Assembly (NCBI RefSeq): GCF_006539165.1
Contig: NZ_BJMM01000055.1
Location: forward strand, 1 to 36,640
DNA from: Streptomyces cacaoi
GTDB lineage: Bacteria; Actinomycetota; Actinomycetes; Streptomycetales; Streptomycetaceae
Reading direction: 5' to 3'
DNA: 36,640 bases
Both the position numbers and the translations under genes were made by a program. The notes under the pieces were generated by a model. That model was given only the letters and a program-made list of their open reading frames with translations. It searched no databases and was not told the origin of the DNA. This document shows, one piece after another, positions 22,796-29,879 of the stretch (the stretch's first letter is position 1; each line of letters opens with the position of its first letter).

Positions 22796-23131
22796 TCAGG
22801 CGCCGACCGGGGCCGCCGCGGACTCGACCTGCGGGGCCAGCTCGCGCGAGACCTTGCGCTCGACGAAGAAGGCGGCGGTCGGGATGGTGCCGGCCACCAG
22901 CACCCACAGCTGCTTGCCGACCGGCCACCTGGCCTTCTGGCCGAGGTCGAAGGCGCAGACCAGATAGACGATGTAGAGCCAGCCGTGTGCGATACCGACC
23001 ACGGTGGTGAAGCTCGCCGCGGCGTCCAGGTCCAGCAGGTACTTGCCGATCACCCCGAGGGTCAGCAGGACGAGGAGGACGGCGGTGACGTAGGCCATGA
23101 CGCGGTAGCGGGTCAGCACGCTTCGTTTCAT
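22796..23131 (-). CDS. DUF3817 integral membrane protein (copy 1)
   Basis: A 111-residue membrane protein with three hydrophobic segments: Y-R-V-M-A-Y-V-T-A-V-L-L-V-L-L-T-L, then the DUF3817 hallmark V-V-G-I-A-H-G-W-L-Y-I-V-Y-L-V, then L-W-V-L-V-A-G-T-I-P-T-A-A-F-F-V-E-R. The His-Gly and the P-T-x-x-F-F-x-[ED]-R end are shared with the second copy at 24214-24594. The function is unknown. The ATG at 23131 has no Shine-Dalgarno sequence but a TACGCT hexamer 7 nt upstream (leaderless). It follows the MarR gene on the same strand, 115 bp away. Confidence 0.87.
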   Translation of the reverse strand: MKRSVLTRYRVMAYVTAVLLVLLTLGVIGKYLLDLDAAASFTTVVGIAHGWLYIVYLVCAFDLGQKARWPVGKQLWVLVAGTIPTAAFFVERKVSRELAPQVESAAAPVGA

Positions 23132-23138
23132 GGAATCG

Positions 23139-23144
23139 AGCGTA
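23139..23144 (-). promoter_or_regulatory. -10 hexamer TACGCT, 7 nt before DUF3817 copy 1
   Basis: Reverse-strand TACGCT-N7-ATG, with no ribosome-binding site at a usable distance; leaderless transcription predicted. Confidence 0.45.
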
Positions 23145-23246
23145 ACCGTCCCTTCCGGGCGATCTTCCCGCGCCCCTGCCCTCGGCGCGGGAGCGGCGGA
23201 CGGGCCGCACAGGGGCGTGCGGGCGGTCGGGCACGGGGCGGGCGGG

Positions 23247-23795
23247 CTACTCCTCGGGCCGCTGCGGGGGCTGCGGCTGCTCCCCGGCGTCCTCGGTGAA
23301 GTCGCCCGCCGCCACCCGCAGGGGGCGCAGCAGCCGGAAGATCTCATCCAGCGTCTCGTCGTCGTAGGCGCCGAGGCCGAAGTCCATGGCCATCAGGTCC
23401 TTGCCGGCCGCCTCGCAGACCTCGCGCCCCTTCGGGGTGATCGCGGCCAGCGTGCCCCGGCCGTCGTTCGGGTTCGGGCGCTTGGTGACGAAGCCCGCGC
23501 TGCGCAGCCGGTCGACGGTGTTGGTGACCGAGGTGGGGTGGACCATCAGCCGCTCGCCGATCTTGGACATGGGCAGCTCGCCGGAGCGGGAGAAGGTGAG
23601 CAGCACGAGCGCCTCGTACCGCGCGAAGGTCAGCCCGTAGGGCTTGACGACGGCGTCGACCTCGGAGAGCAGGATCTGCTGTGCGCGCATGATCGAGGTG
23701 ATGGCGGCCATGGAGGGCACGGCGCCCCATCGCTGCCTCCAGTGCTCGTCGGCACGGGCGATGGGATCGAACGACAGGCTGAGCGGCTTCGGCAC
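23247..23795 (-). CDS. MarR-family regulator
   Basis: A 182-residue MarR/winged-helix protein. A 30-residue leader precedes the dimer helix. The winged HTH spans about 55-130: Y-G-L-T-F-A-R-Y-E-A-L-V-L-L, then M-S-K-I-G-E-R-L-M-V-H-P-T-S-V-T-N-T-V-D-R-L as recognition region, then the wing R-P-N-P-N-D-G-R-G, the conserved D-x-R of MarR proteins. The C-terminus is Glu/Pro/Gln-rich. The start is a GTG at 23795 preceded, 7 nt away, by TAGGGT, another leaderless arrangement. It sits between the DUF3817/MTH1187 pair and the second DUF3817 gene; its targets may be these neighbours (inference). Confidence 0.9.
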   Translation of the reverse strand: MPKPLSLSFDPIARADEHWRQRWGAVPSMAAITSIMRAQQILLSEVDAVVKPYGLTFARYEALVLLTFSRSGELPMSKIGERLMVHPTSVTNTVDRLRSAGFVTKRPNPNDGRGTLAAITPKGREVCEAAGKDLMAMDFGLGAYDDETLDEIFRLLRPLRVAAGDFTEDAGEQPQPPQRPEE

Positions 23796-23802
23796 GCCGC
23801 CG

Positions 23803-23808
23803 ACCCTA
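23803..23808 (-). promoter_or_regulatory. -10 hexamer TAGGGT, 7 nt before marR
   Basis: Reverse-strand TAGGGT-N7-GTG. No -35 match is clear. Supports the GTG at 23795 as start. Confidence 0.45.
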
Positions 23809-23875
23809 CCGGGAGGTCACATGGTGGTCATCCCCGTCCCGGAACCCGGGCAGCGCACCCGCCCGGCCCGGCCCC

Positions 23876-23920
23876 GGAGCGCCCCGGCCCGGGGCCGCCG
23901 CCCCCGGGCCGGGGCGCTCC
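23876..23920 (-). terminator. 19-bp perfect hairpin abutting the MTH1187 stop codon
   Basis: Arms 23876-23894 and 23902-23920 pair over 19 bp with a 7-nt loop. The right arm ends at the base adjoining the stop codon of the reverse gene at 23921, so the stem begins immediately after translation ends. Confidence 0.85.
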
Positions 23921-24217
23921 TCAGCCCTCGGCGAGGTGGCGTTCGACGGTCTCGACCTTCGAGGTCAGGCCGTCGGTGACGCCGGGGCGGATGTCGGCCT
24001 TGAGCACCAGGGAGACACGGGGCGCCCGGGCCTCGACGGCGGCGACGGCGCGGCGGACGACGTCCATGCACGCGTCCCAGTCGCCTTCCAGCGAGGTGAA
24101 CATCGCGTCGGTGCGGTGCGGCAGACCGGACTCGCGGACGACGCGGACCGCGTCGGCGACGTACTCCCCCACGTCCTCGCCGACGCCGAGCGGCGTGACG
24201 GAGAAGGCAACGATCAT
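23921..24217 (-). CDS. MTH1187/YkoF-like thiamine-binding-family protein
   Basis: A 98-residue single-domain protein of the MTH1187 family (PF01910). It begins M-I-V-A-F-S-V-T-P-L-G-V-G-E-D-V and carries H-R-T-D-A-M-F-T-S-L-E-G near the middle, the ligand-pocket region of the ferredoxin-like fold. Relatives bind thiamine or its precursor HMP; whether this one does is not readable. It overlaps the stop of the preceding DUF3817 gene by ATGA (4 bp), so the two are translationally coupled. A hairpin ends the unit directly after its stop. Confidence 0.9.
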   Translation of the reverse strand: MIVAFSVTPLGVGEDVGEYVADAVRVVRESGLPHRTDAMFTSLEGDWDACMDVVRRAVAAVEARAPRVSLVLKADIRPGVTDGLTSKVETVERHLAEG

Positions 24218-24594
24218 GCGGTGGTCACGGTCCCTTCCTGTTCCTTGCGGGCGCGGGCCGCGATGACGCCGGCCTCTTCCTCCTTGCGCAGCATCCGGTC
24301 CGCGAAGAAGCCGCCGGTGGGCAGCACGGACAGGACGAAGTACAACGCGGCGCGTCCGAAAGGCCACTTGATGCGGTTCCAGGCGTCCGCCCAGAACAGG
24401 ACATAGAGGATGAACAGCACGCCGTGCACGGCGCCCATGACCGGGACGGCGTTGAAGTCGCTGGTCCGCTTGAGCACCGAGCAGACGAGCAGCAGGATGA
24501 AGGAGACGGCCTCGGGCATGGAGGTCAGTCGCAGACGGCGGAGGGCGGTAACCGCCTTGGGCGGCAGGCCGCTCGGCGTTTCCAGTATGGCCAC
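24214..24594 (-). CDS. DUF3817 integral membrane protein (copy 2)
   Basis: A 126-residue paralogue of the 111-residue DUF3817 protein. A cytoplasmic leader precedes three hydrophobic segments; the middle one has M-G-A-V-H-G-V-L-F-I-L-Y-V, and the last L-P-T-G-G-F-F-A-D-R-M. A Glu/Arg/Ala-rich tail follows. The GTG at 24594 is chosen for AGAGGAC 6 nt upstream; the frame extends further without coding character. It is the first gene of a two-gene unit with the MTH1187-family gene (ATGA overlap) and is divergent from the AIM24 operon, 94 bp apart. Confidence 0.87.
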   Translation of the reverse strand: MAILETPSGLPPKAVTALRRLRLTSMPEAVSFILLLVCSVLKRTSDFNAVPVMGAVHGVLFILYVLFWADAWNRIKWPFGRAALYFVLSVLPTGGFFADRMLRKEEEAGVIAARARKEQEGTVTTA

Positions 24595-24675
24595 GGCGTG
24601 TCCTCTGATCGTTTGTGAAGGGAAGCACAAGCGCAGCCATTGTGGCAGCCCTGCCGGGCGCCACGGCCCGCAGGG

Positions 24676-24681
24676 TAGGTT
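24676..24681 (+). promoter_or_regulatory. -10 hexamer TAGGTT, 7 nt before the AIM24 operon
   Basis: TAGGTT-N7-GTG; a GAGGG within the 7-nt gap is too close to the GTG for a normal ribosome-binding site. Leaderless start predicted. Confidence 0.5.
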
Positions 24682-24688
24682 CGAGGGC

Positions 24689-25333
24689 GTGGCTCGGTTC
24701 CGACTCGAAGGCTCCAAGGTCCTCGCCGTCACGCTGGCCGGAGGCGGGGACGTGGTCAAGGCGAAGAACGGCGCGATGGTCGCCTACGACGGCGAGATGA
24801 CGTTCAAGAAGCTCACCGGCGGCGGTGACGGCCTGCGCGGCATGGTCACCCGCCGGCTGACCGGCGAGCAGATGGAGGTCATGCAGGTGAAGGGGCAGGG
24901 CACCTGTTTCTTCGCCGACCGCGCCTCGGACATCTCGCTGGTCCGGCTCAACGGCGAGAAGCTGCACGTCGAGGCGAGCAATCTGCTGTGCACGGAGGGC
25001 GGACTGCGCACCGGGACGACGTTCACCGGGCTGCGCGGCGCCTCCCAGGGCAACGGCCTGTTCACCACGACCGTCGAGGGCACCGGGCTGGCCGCGGTGC
25101 TGTCCGACGGCCCGGCGGTGCTGCTGCGGGTCAGCTCCGGCATGCCGCTCCAGGTCGACCCGGGCGCCTATGTGGCGCACCAGGGCGACCTGCGGCAGAG
25201 CTTCCAGAGCGGGGTGAACTTCCGCACGGTGCTGGGCGAGGGCTCGGGCGAGTCCTTCCAGGTGCGCTTCGAGGGCGAGGGCGTCGTCTATGTGCAGCCG
25301 AGCGAGCGGAACACGCTGGGAGGTGATCTGTGA
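24689..25333 (+). CDS. AIM24 family protein, first of three
   Basis: A 214-residue AIM24/TerD-neighbour-type beta-sandwich protein. It shows the family's repeated short strands: V-K-A-K-N-G-A-M-V-A-Y-D-G, then V-K-G-Q-G-T-C-F-F-A-D-R, N-G-L-F-T-T-T-V-E-G-T-G, the V-D-P-G-A-Y-V-A-H pattern and G-E-S-F-Q-V-R-F-E-G-E-G-V-V-Y-V-Q-P-S at the end. Named after a yeast mitochondrial inheritance gene; the bacterial role is unknown. The GTG at 24689 fits the conserved F-R-L-E-G-S-K-V-L start. Its TGA overlaps the next ATG. Confidence 0.9.
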   Translation: MARFRLEGSKVLAVTLAGGGDVVKAKNGAMVAYDGEMTFKKLTGGGDGLRGMVTRRLTGEQMEVMQVKGQGTCFFADRASDISLVRLNGEKLHVEASNLLCTEGGLRTGTTFTGLRGASQGNGLFTTTVEGTGLAAVLSDGPAVLLRVSSGMPLQVDPGAYVAHQGDLRQSFQSGVNFRTVLGEGSGESFQVRFEGEGVVYVQPSERNTLGGDL

Positions 25334-25983
25334 TGCCGTTCCGTGAGCTGTCCGCGAAGCTCGTCGAGGCCCGGGTGGCGCCGGGCGAGCGGCTGTTCAG
25401 CCAGCGCGGCGCGATGGTGGGCTACCGCGGCGAGGTCCGCTTCACGCCCAGCATCCAGGGCGGGCAGGGCGGTTGGATGTCCATGATCGGCCGCCGGGTC
25501 GCCAACGAGGCGACGCCGCTGATGACGGTGGAGGGCCAGGGCACGGTGCTCTTCGGCCACGGCGGGCACCACGTCGAGGTGGTCGAACTCGACGGCCAGA
25601 CCCTGTGCGTGGAGGCGGACCGGCTGCTGGCCTTCGACGGCAGCCTCCAGCAGGGCACCCTCTTCCTGGGCCGGGACGGCGGGGTGCGCGGCATGGTGCG
25701 CGGCCAGATCTCCGGTCAGGGCCTGTTCACCACGACGCTGAGCGGCCACGGTTCGGCCGCCGTGATGGCGCACGGCGGCATCATCCAGCTGCCGATCGCG
25801 CCGGGCCGCCCCGTGCACGTCGATCCGCAGGCGTACGTGGCCCACTTCGGCGACGTGCGCAACAAGCTGACCACGGCCCTGGGCTGGCGCGAGCTGGTCG
25901 GCCGGGGCTCGGGTGAGGCGTTCCAGCTCGAACTCTCCGGGGAGGGCATGGTGTTCGTGCAGGCGAGCGAGGAGAAACTGTGA
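25333..25983 (+). CDS. AIM24 family protein, second of three
   Basis: A 216-residue paralogue with the same layout as the first: R-G-A-M-V-G-Y-R-G, V-E-G-Q-G-T-V-L-F-G-H, G-Q-G-L-F-T-T-T-L-S-G-H-G, V-D-P-Q-A-Y-V-A-H and the terminal E-A-F-Q-L-E-L-S-G-E-G-M-V-F-V-Q-A-S. The ATG at 25333 is preferred over a GTG three bases earlier because GGAGGTGA (25319-25326) is then 6 nt away. The start overlaps the previous stop by one base (TGATG), and its own stop overlaps the third gene (GTGA), so all three are made in concert. Confidence 0.9.
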   Translation: MPFRELSAKLVEARVAPGERLFSQRGAMVGYRGEVRFTPSIQGGQGGWMSMIGRRVANEATPLMTVEGQGTVLFGHGGHHVEVVELDGQTLCVEADRLLAFDGSLQQGTLFLGRDGGVRGMVRGQISGQGLFTTTLSGHGSAAVMAHGGIIQLPIAPGRPVHVDPQAYVAHFGDVRNKLTTALGWRELVGRGSGEAFQLELSGEGMVFVQASEEKL

Positions 25984-26693
25984 GCGGCGAGAGCCCGGTG
26001 CACGAGCCCGTCGTGTTCGACGCGCGCACCCTGCCGGTGAACGACAACGTCAACCCGTACGCGTTCAGCGTCGATCTGGACGGCCGCTGGTTCCTCCAGA
26101 AGGGGAAGATGATCGCCTACTACGGGCAGATCGACTTCCACGGCATCGGGCACGGCCCGCTGGACCATCTGATCGCCGCCAGCTTCCACTCCCCGCTGCA
26201 CGCCGCCGACTGGGTCGTCGCCGAGGGGAAGGGCAGGCTGCTGCTCGCCGACCGGGCCTTCGACGTCAACTCCTTCGACCTGGACGACGGCAATCTGACG
26301 GTCCGCTCCGGGAATCTGCTGGCCTTCGAGCCCTCGCTCTCGCTCAAGCAGTCGATCGTGCCCGGCTTCCTCACCCTGATCGGGACGGGGAAGTTCATCG
26401 CCGCCTCCAACGGCGAGGTGCACTTCATGGAACCGCCCGTACGGGTCGACCCCCAGGCACTGGTCGGCTGGGCGGACTGCCCCTCGCCGTGCCACCACTA
26501 CGACCACGCCTATCTCCAGGGCGTGCTGGGCGGTATCCGTGCGATGACGGGCCTGGGCGGGGCCTCCGGCGAGGAGCACCAGTTCGACTTCGTGGGGCAG
26601 GGCACCGTCCTCATCCAGTCCACGGAGATGCTGCTGGCGGAGCGGAACGCGGGCGCCGTCCCCGACCAGGCCGGGGTGCCCGGCCCCGGGTGA
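25980..26693 (+). CDS. AIM24 family protein, third of three, with a Cys/His cluster
   Basis: A 237-residue more divergent paralogue. It keeps K-G-K-M-I-A-Y-Y-G, V-V-A-E-G-K-G-R-L-L-L-A-D, G-T-G-K-F-I-A-A-S, V-D-P-Q-A-L-V-G-W and E-H-Q-F-D-F-V-G-Q-G-T-V-L-I-Q-S. Unlike its partners it has a short C167-P-S-P-C171-H-H-Y-D-H176 cluster, which could bind a metal. The GTG at 25980 is set by GAGGAG about 6 nt upstream and the 4-bp GTGA overlap. Three coupled paralogues suggest a hetero-oligomeric assembly (inference). Confidence 0.9.
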   Translation: MSGESPVHEPVVFDARTLPVNDNVNPYAFSVDLDGRWFLQKGKMIAYYGQIDFHGIGHGPLDHLIAASFHSPLHAADWVVAEGKGRLLLADRAFDVNSFDLDDGNLTVRSGNLLAFEPSLSLKQSIVPGFLTLIGTGKFIAASNGEVHFMEPPVRVDPQALVGWADCPSPCHHYDHAYLQGVLGGIRAMTGLGGASGEEHQFDFVGQGTVLIQSTEMLLAERNAGAVPDQAGVPGPG

Positions 26694-26756
26694 GCGGACC
26701 CGGACACCGCGACCGCGGGCCGACGGCGGCGCCCCCGCACGGACTTCCGGACGGTC

Positions 26757-26772
26757 GGGGCTCGGGAGCCCC
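26757..26772 (+). terminator. Short hairpin after the AIM24 operon
   Basis: GGGGCT-CGGG-AGCCCC, 6-bp stem with a 4-nt loop, 63 bp after the last AIM24 stop. Modest compared with other terminators in this window. Confidence 0.45.
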
Positions 26773-26935
26773 CTGAGCCTGCGCGCGCTGCTGACGGAAG
26801 CGTGCACACTCCTCACCCGGCGCTTATGCAGTGCGACCGTATGCTTTCGGCCCGTGGCCCACCGGCTTTCGGTCTCTGACGACTCTCTGACGCCTGGAGA
26901 CCACACCGGGTAAGCACGCCTGTACGACGGCTCGG

Positions 26936-26941
26936 TAGAGT
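26936..26941 (+). promoter_or_regulatory. -10 hexamer TAGAGT, 8 nt before the second marR
   Basis: TAGAGT-N8-ATG with no Shine-Dalgarno sequence; leaderless or near-leaderless start predicted. Confidence 0.45.
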
Positions 26942-26949
26942 CTCACGGT

Positions 26950-27426
26950 ATGGACACGGACAACGGCACCCGTTGGCTCACCACCGACGAGCAGCGCGCC
27001 TGGCGGACCCACCTGGAGGTCAGCCGGCTGCTGAGCTACCAGCTGGAGCGGGACCTCCAGCCCTACGGGCTCACGCTGAACGACTACGAGATCCTGGTGA
27101 ACCTCTCGGAATCGCCGGAGAGCCGGATGCGGATGAGCGATCTGGCCGCCGCGACGCTCCAGTCCAAGAGCCGCCTCTCCCACCAGATCACCCGCATGGA
27201 GAAGGCCGCCCTCGTCCGCCGCGAGAGCTGCGAGTCGGACAAGCGCGGCCTGTTCGCCGTACTGACGGACCACGGCTGGCAGACCCTCCAGGAGGTCGCC
27301 CCGCACCACGTCGACTCCGTCCGCAGACACTTCATCGACCGCGTCTCCCCCGAGGACCTCGCCCGGCTGGAGGCCACGCTGCGCCCCGTGGCCGAGAAGC
27401 TGCACAACGAGCGCGGACGGTTCTGA
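26950..27426 (+). CDS. MarR-family regulator (second)
   Basis: A 158-residue MarR protein, standard length. The winged HTH spans about 40-115: Y-G-L-T-L-N-D-Y-E-I-L-V-N-L-S-E-S, then M-S-D-L-A-A-A-T-L-Q-S-K-S-R-L-S-H-Q-I-T-R-M as recognition region, wing with C-E-S-D-K-R-G (conserved D-x-R/K-G). One cysteine (in E-S-C-E-S-D) lies at the wing tip, as in some redox-sensing MarR proteins (possibility only). It follows the AIM24 operon in the same direction, 256 bp away, and converges on the histidine kinase. Targets unknown. Confidence 0.92.
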   Translation: MDTDNGTRWLTTDEQRAWRTHLEVSRLLSYQLERDLQPYGLTLNDYEILVNLSESPESRMRMSDLAAATLQSKSRLSHQITRMEKAALVRRESCESDKRGLFAVLTDHGWQTLQEVAPHHVDSVRRHFIDRVSPEDLARLEATLRPVAEKLHNERGRF

Positions 27427-27453
27427 ACTCCCGCCTCCCGGCGCACGCCTGCG

Positions 27454-27483
27454 CGCTCCGGCGCCCCGGCACGTACCGGAGCG
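27454..27483. terminator. Hairpin between marR and histidine kinase genes
   Basis: CGCTCCGG (27454-27461) pairs with CCGGAGCG (27476-27483), 8 bp with a 14-nt loop, between convergent stops. Confidence 0.45.
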
Positions 27484-27510
27484 AAAGACGGGCCGGAGCC
27501 GGGGACGCGG

Positions 27511-29079
27511 TCAGGAACCGGACGTGTCCCCGCCCGCGCCGGGCGCGCCCTCGTCCCTCTCCCCGTCCGTGTCCTGCGCCGCGGCCACCGGCAGCCGCAG
27601 GACGAAGCACGCGCCGCCCTCGGGAGCGGCCCGCGCCGTGAGGCTGCCGCCGTGGCGTTCGGCGACGTCCCGGGCGATGGCCAGGCCCAGCCCGGCGCCG
27701 CCCTCGTCGCGGGTGCGGGCGCCGTCCAGCCGGACGAACCGCTCGAAGATCCGCTCCCGTTCGGCCTCCGGCACGCCCTCGCCGTCGTCCCGGACCTCCA
27801 GCGTGAGCGCCCCGCCCCCGGCCCGCACGGCGACGGTGACGGCACCGGCGGCGTGCCGCTGCGCGTTGTCCAGCAGATTGCCCAGCACCCGGGCCAACTG
27901 ACCGGCCGAGCCGCGCACTTCGTCCTGCGCCAGGGGCTCCTCGACCCGCACCGGATGGGGATCGCCGACCCGCTGCGCGAGCTGCTCGCGCACCAGCGCG
28001 GCCGGCTGCACCCGCGCCGGCGAGGGCCGCTCCCCCGCGTCCAGCCGCGCCAGCAGCAACAGGTCCGCCGCCAGGGTCTGGAGCCGGACCGTGTCCTCCA
28101 CCGCGCCGTCCACATCGAGCAGTTCGGGATGGGCCGCGGCCACCTCCAGCTGGGTGCGCAACGAGGCGATGGGGCTGCGCAGTTCGTGCGAGGCGTCGGC
28201 CACGAAGCGCCGCTGCCGTTCGACGGAGCCCTCCAGCGCGGCCAGCGTCTCGTTCGTCGTACGGGCCAGCCGCGCCACCTCGTCCCGGCTGCCGGGCTCG
28301 GGCACCCGGCGGGAGAGATCGGTGCTCGCGGTGATCGCGCTCATCTCCCGGCGGATGCCCTCCACCGGCCGTAGCGCGCGCCGGGTGACCAGCCAGGTCA
28401 CGCCCGCGACGACGAGCAGCAGCACGGGCAGCCCGATCAGCATGGAGCGGGTGACGGTGGAGACGGCCTCCTGCTGTGCGTGCAGCGAGCCCCCGGCGTA
28501 CACGGTGACGGGGGTGCCGTCCCGGGTGAGGCTCTGCACGGCGACGACCCGGAACTCCTGGCGGCCGACGGTGTCGTCCTTGTCGTAGGTGACCTCTCCG
28601 TCGTCGTCGACGGGCAGGGTCAGCGTCTTCGTCTCGCTGTCGCGGTCGACATCGGCCCGGTCACCGTCCTTGTCGCCGTCCCCGTCCCCGTCCTTGTCTC
28701 TGTCGTCGCCGTCGTCGTCACCGTCACCGTCGTGGTCGCCGTCGTGATCGCTGTCGTCCGGACGGTCCGCGCGGGCGAAGTGGGCGATCGGGCCGTGGCC
28801 GTCCAGCGGGTCGGTGGCGCCGAGCACCCGGCCCCCGCCGTCGACGACCTGTACGGGGTCGTCGCCGTCCAGCCCGTCCACGTCCCCCACCTGTGCGTCG
28901 CGTACATCGCTCAGTTGGGCCGCGACGCCGCGCGCCGTGTTCTCCGCGGTGAGTTCGGCGGTGCCGGCGAGCTGGCCGCGCAGCGTCGCGACGACGAGGA
29001 AACCGGCCGCCACCAGCGCGACGGCCACCACCAGGGTCGCCCCGGCCGCCGCCCGGCTGCGGACGGAGCCCCTACGCAC
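27511..29079 (-). CDS. Sensor histidine kinase with Asp-rich extracellular tract
   Basis: A 522-residue membrane kinase. TM1 is at about 13-33, the extracellular sensor at 34-211, TM2 at about 212-232, HAMP to about 285, then the H-box R-F-V-A-D-A-S-H298-E-L-R-S-P, N-box N-L-L-D-N-A-Q-R-H, G1 D-D-G-E-G-V-P and G2 G-A-G-L-G-L-A-I. The sensor contains an unusual 40-residue tract (about 108-149) of D-x-D-x-D-G-like repeats, resembling Ca-binding loops of thrombospondin or dockerin type. It is the likely input for a divalent cation (inference). The GTG at 29079 overlaps the response regulator stop by 8 bp, so they are coupled. The genomic partner is the OmpR-type regulator just upstream, with a PepSY gene divergent. 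Confidence 0.92.
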   Translation of the reverse strand: MRRGSVRSRAAAGATLVVAVALVAAGFLVVATLRGQLAGTAELTAENTARGVAAQLSDVRDAQVGDVDGLDGDDPVQVVDGGGRVLGATDPLDGHGPIAHFARADRPDDSDHDGDHDGDGDDDGDDRDKDGDGDGDKDGDRADVDRDSETKTLTLPVDDDGEVTYDKDDTVGRQEFRVVAVQSLTRDGTPVTVYAGGSLHAQQEAVSTVTRSMLIGLPVLLLVVAGVTWLVTRRALRPVEGIRREMSAITASTDLSRRVPEPGSRDEVARLARTTNETLAALEGSVERQRRFVADASHELRSPIASLRTQLEVAAAHPELLDVDGAVEDTVRLQTLAADLLLLARLDAGERPSPARVQPAALVREQLAQRVGDPHPVRVEEPLAQDEVRGSAGQLARVLGNLLDNAQRHAAGAVTVAVRAGGGALTLEVRDDGEGVPEAERERIFERFVRLDGARTRDEGGAGLGLAIARDVAERHGGSLTARAAPEGGACFVLRLPVAAAQDTDGERDEGAPGAGGDTSGS

Positions 29080-29755
29080 GGCCGCGCCCCGCGTCCGTCA
29101 GGCGGTAGCCGGCACCGCGCACGGTGACGATCCAGCCGGCCCCCAGCTTGCGGCGCAGCGCGCTGATGTACACCTCGACGATGTTGGCGTCGCCCTCGTA
29201 GGCGAAGTCCCAGACGTGCGCGAGGATCTCCGACTTGGAGACGACCTCGCCGGCGCGGCCCGCGAGGTACTCCAGGACCGCGAACTCCTTGGCGGTCAGC
29301 TCCACTTCGTCCGCCGCGTCCTCGCCGACCGTCACCCGGCGCACGGCGGGCTCCACGGTGAGGGCGCCGACCCGCAGCACGGGCTGCGCCCCGCGGGTGC
29401 GGCGGCGCAGCAACGCACGGATCCGGGCGAGGAGGACGACATAGGAGAACGGCTTGGTGAGGTAGTCGTCGGCCCCGGTGTCCAGGCCCTCGGCCTCGTC
29501 GTACTCGCCGTCCTTCGCGGTGAGCATCAGCACCGGCGTCTCGTCGCCGGCGGCCCGCAGCGCCGCGCAGACCCGGTAGCCGTTCATCCCCGGCAGCATG
29601 ATGTCGAGAACGATCAAGTCGTAGTCGTTCTCGGTCGCCTGGTGGAGCCCTTCGGCACCGTCGTGCACGACATCCACGGCGAAGCCCTCGGCCGTCAGGC
29701 CCTTGGCGAGCGACAGGGCCAGCCGGCGCTCGTCCTCCACGATCAGCAGGCGCAT
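29072..29755 (-). CDS. OmpR/PhoB-family response regulator
   Basis: A 227-residue two-domain regulator. Receiver (1-115): acidic pair E7-D8, phosphoacceptor D51 (L-I-V-L-D-I-M-L-P-G), T79 and K101 (L-T-K-P-F-S-Y) are all present. DNA-binding winged helix (about 128-220) with E-L-T-A-K-E-F-A-V-L-E-Y-L and V-E-V-Y-I-S-A-L-R-R-K-L. It precedes the kinase gene with an 8-bp overlap. Its promoter region is shared with the divergent PepSY gene and carries TTCAG repeats at 10-11 bp spacing, the layout expected for its own binding site (inference). CAGGGT 6 nt before the ATG is a possible -10. Confidence 0.94.
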   Translation of the reverse strand: MRLLIVEDERRLALSLAKGLTAEGFAVDVVHDGAEGLHQATENDYDLIVLDIMLPGMNGYRVCAALRAAGDETPVLMLTAKDGEYDEAEGLDTGADDYLTKPFSYVVLLARIRALLRRRTRGAQPVLRVGALTVEPAVRRVTVGEDAADEVELTAKEFAVLEYLAGRAGEVVSKSEILAHVWDFAYEGDANIVEVYISALRRKLGAGWIVTVRGAGYRLTDAGRGRA

Positions 29756-29778
29756 GCGCCCACCCTGCCAAATCGCGG

Positions 29779-29815
29779 CTGAAGAGGGCTTCAGGTAGCT
29801 TCAGCTTACGTTCAG
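29779..29815. promoter_or_regulatory. TTCAG direct repeats, candidate response-regulator site
   Basis: TTCAG begins at 29790, 29800 and 29811 (10- and 11-bp steps), with an inverted copy CTGAAG at 29779-29784. OmpR-family regulators bind direct repeats on one helix face at about this spacing. The site lies between the divergent regulator and PepSY genes, 65-100 bp from the PepSY start. Confidence 0.6.
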
Positions 29816-29879
29816 CAACGGTCGGCCACCGTGGAGTCATCACAGCGAGAAACGCCAACGATCCCGAGGAGTCGACACC

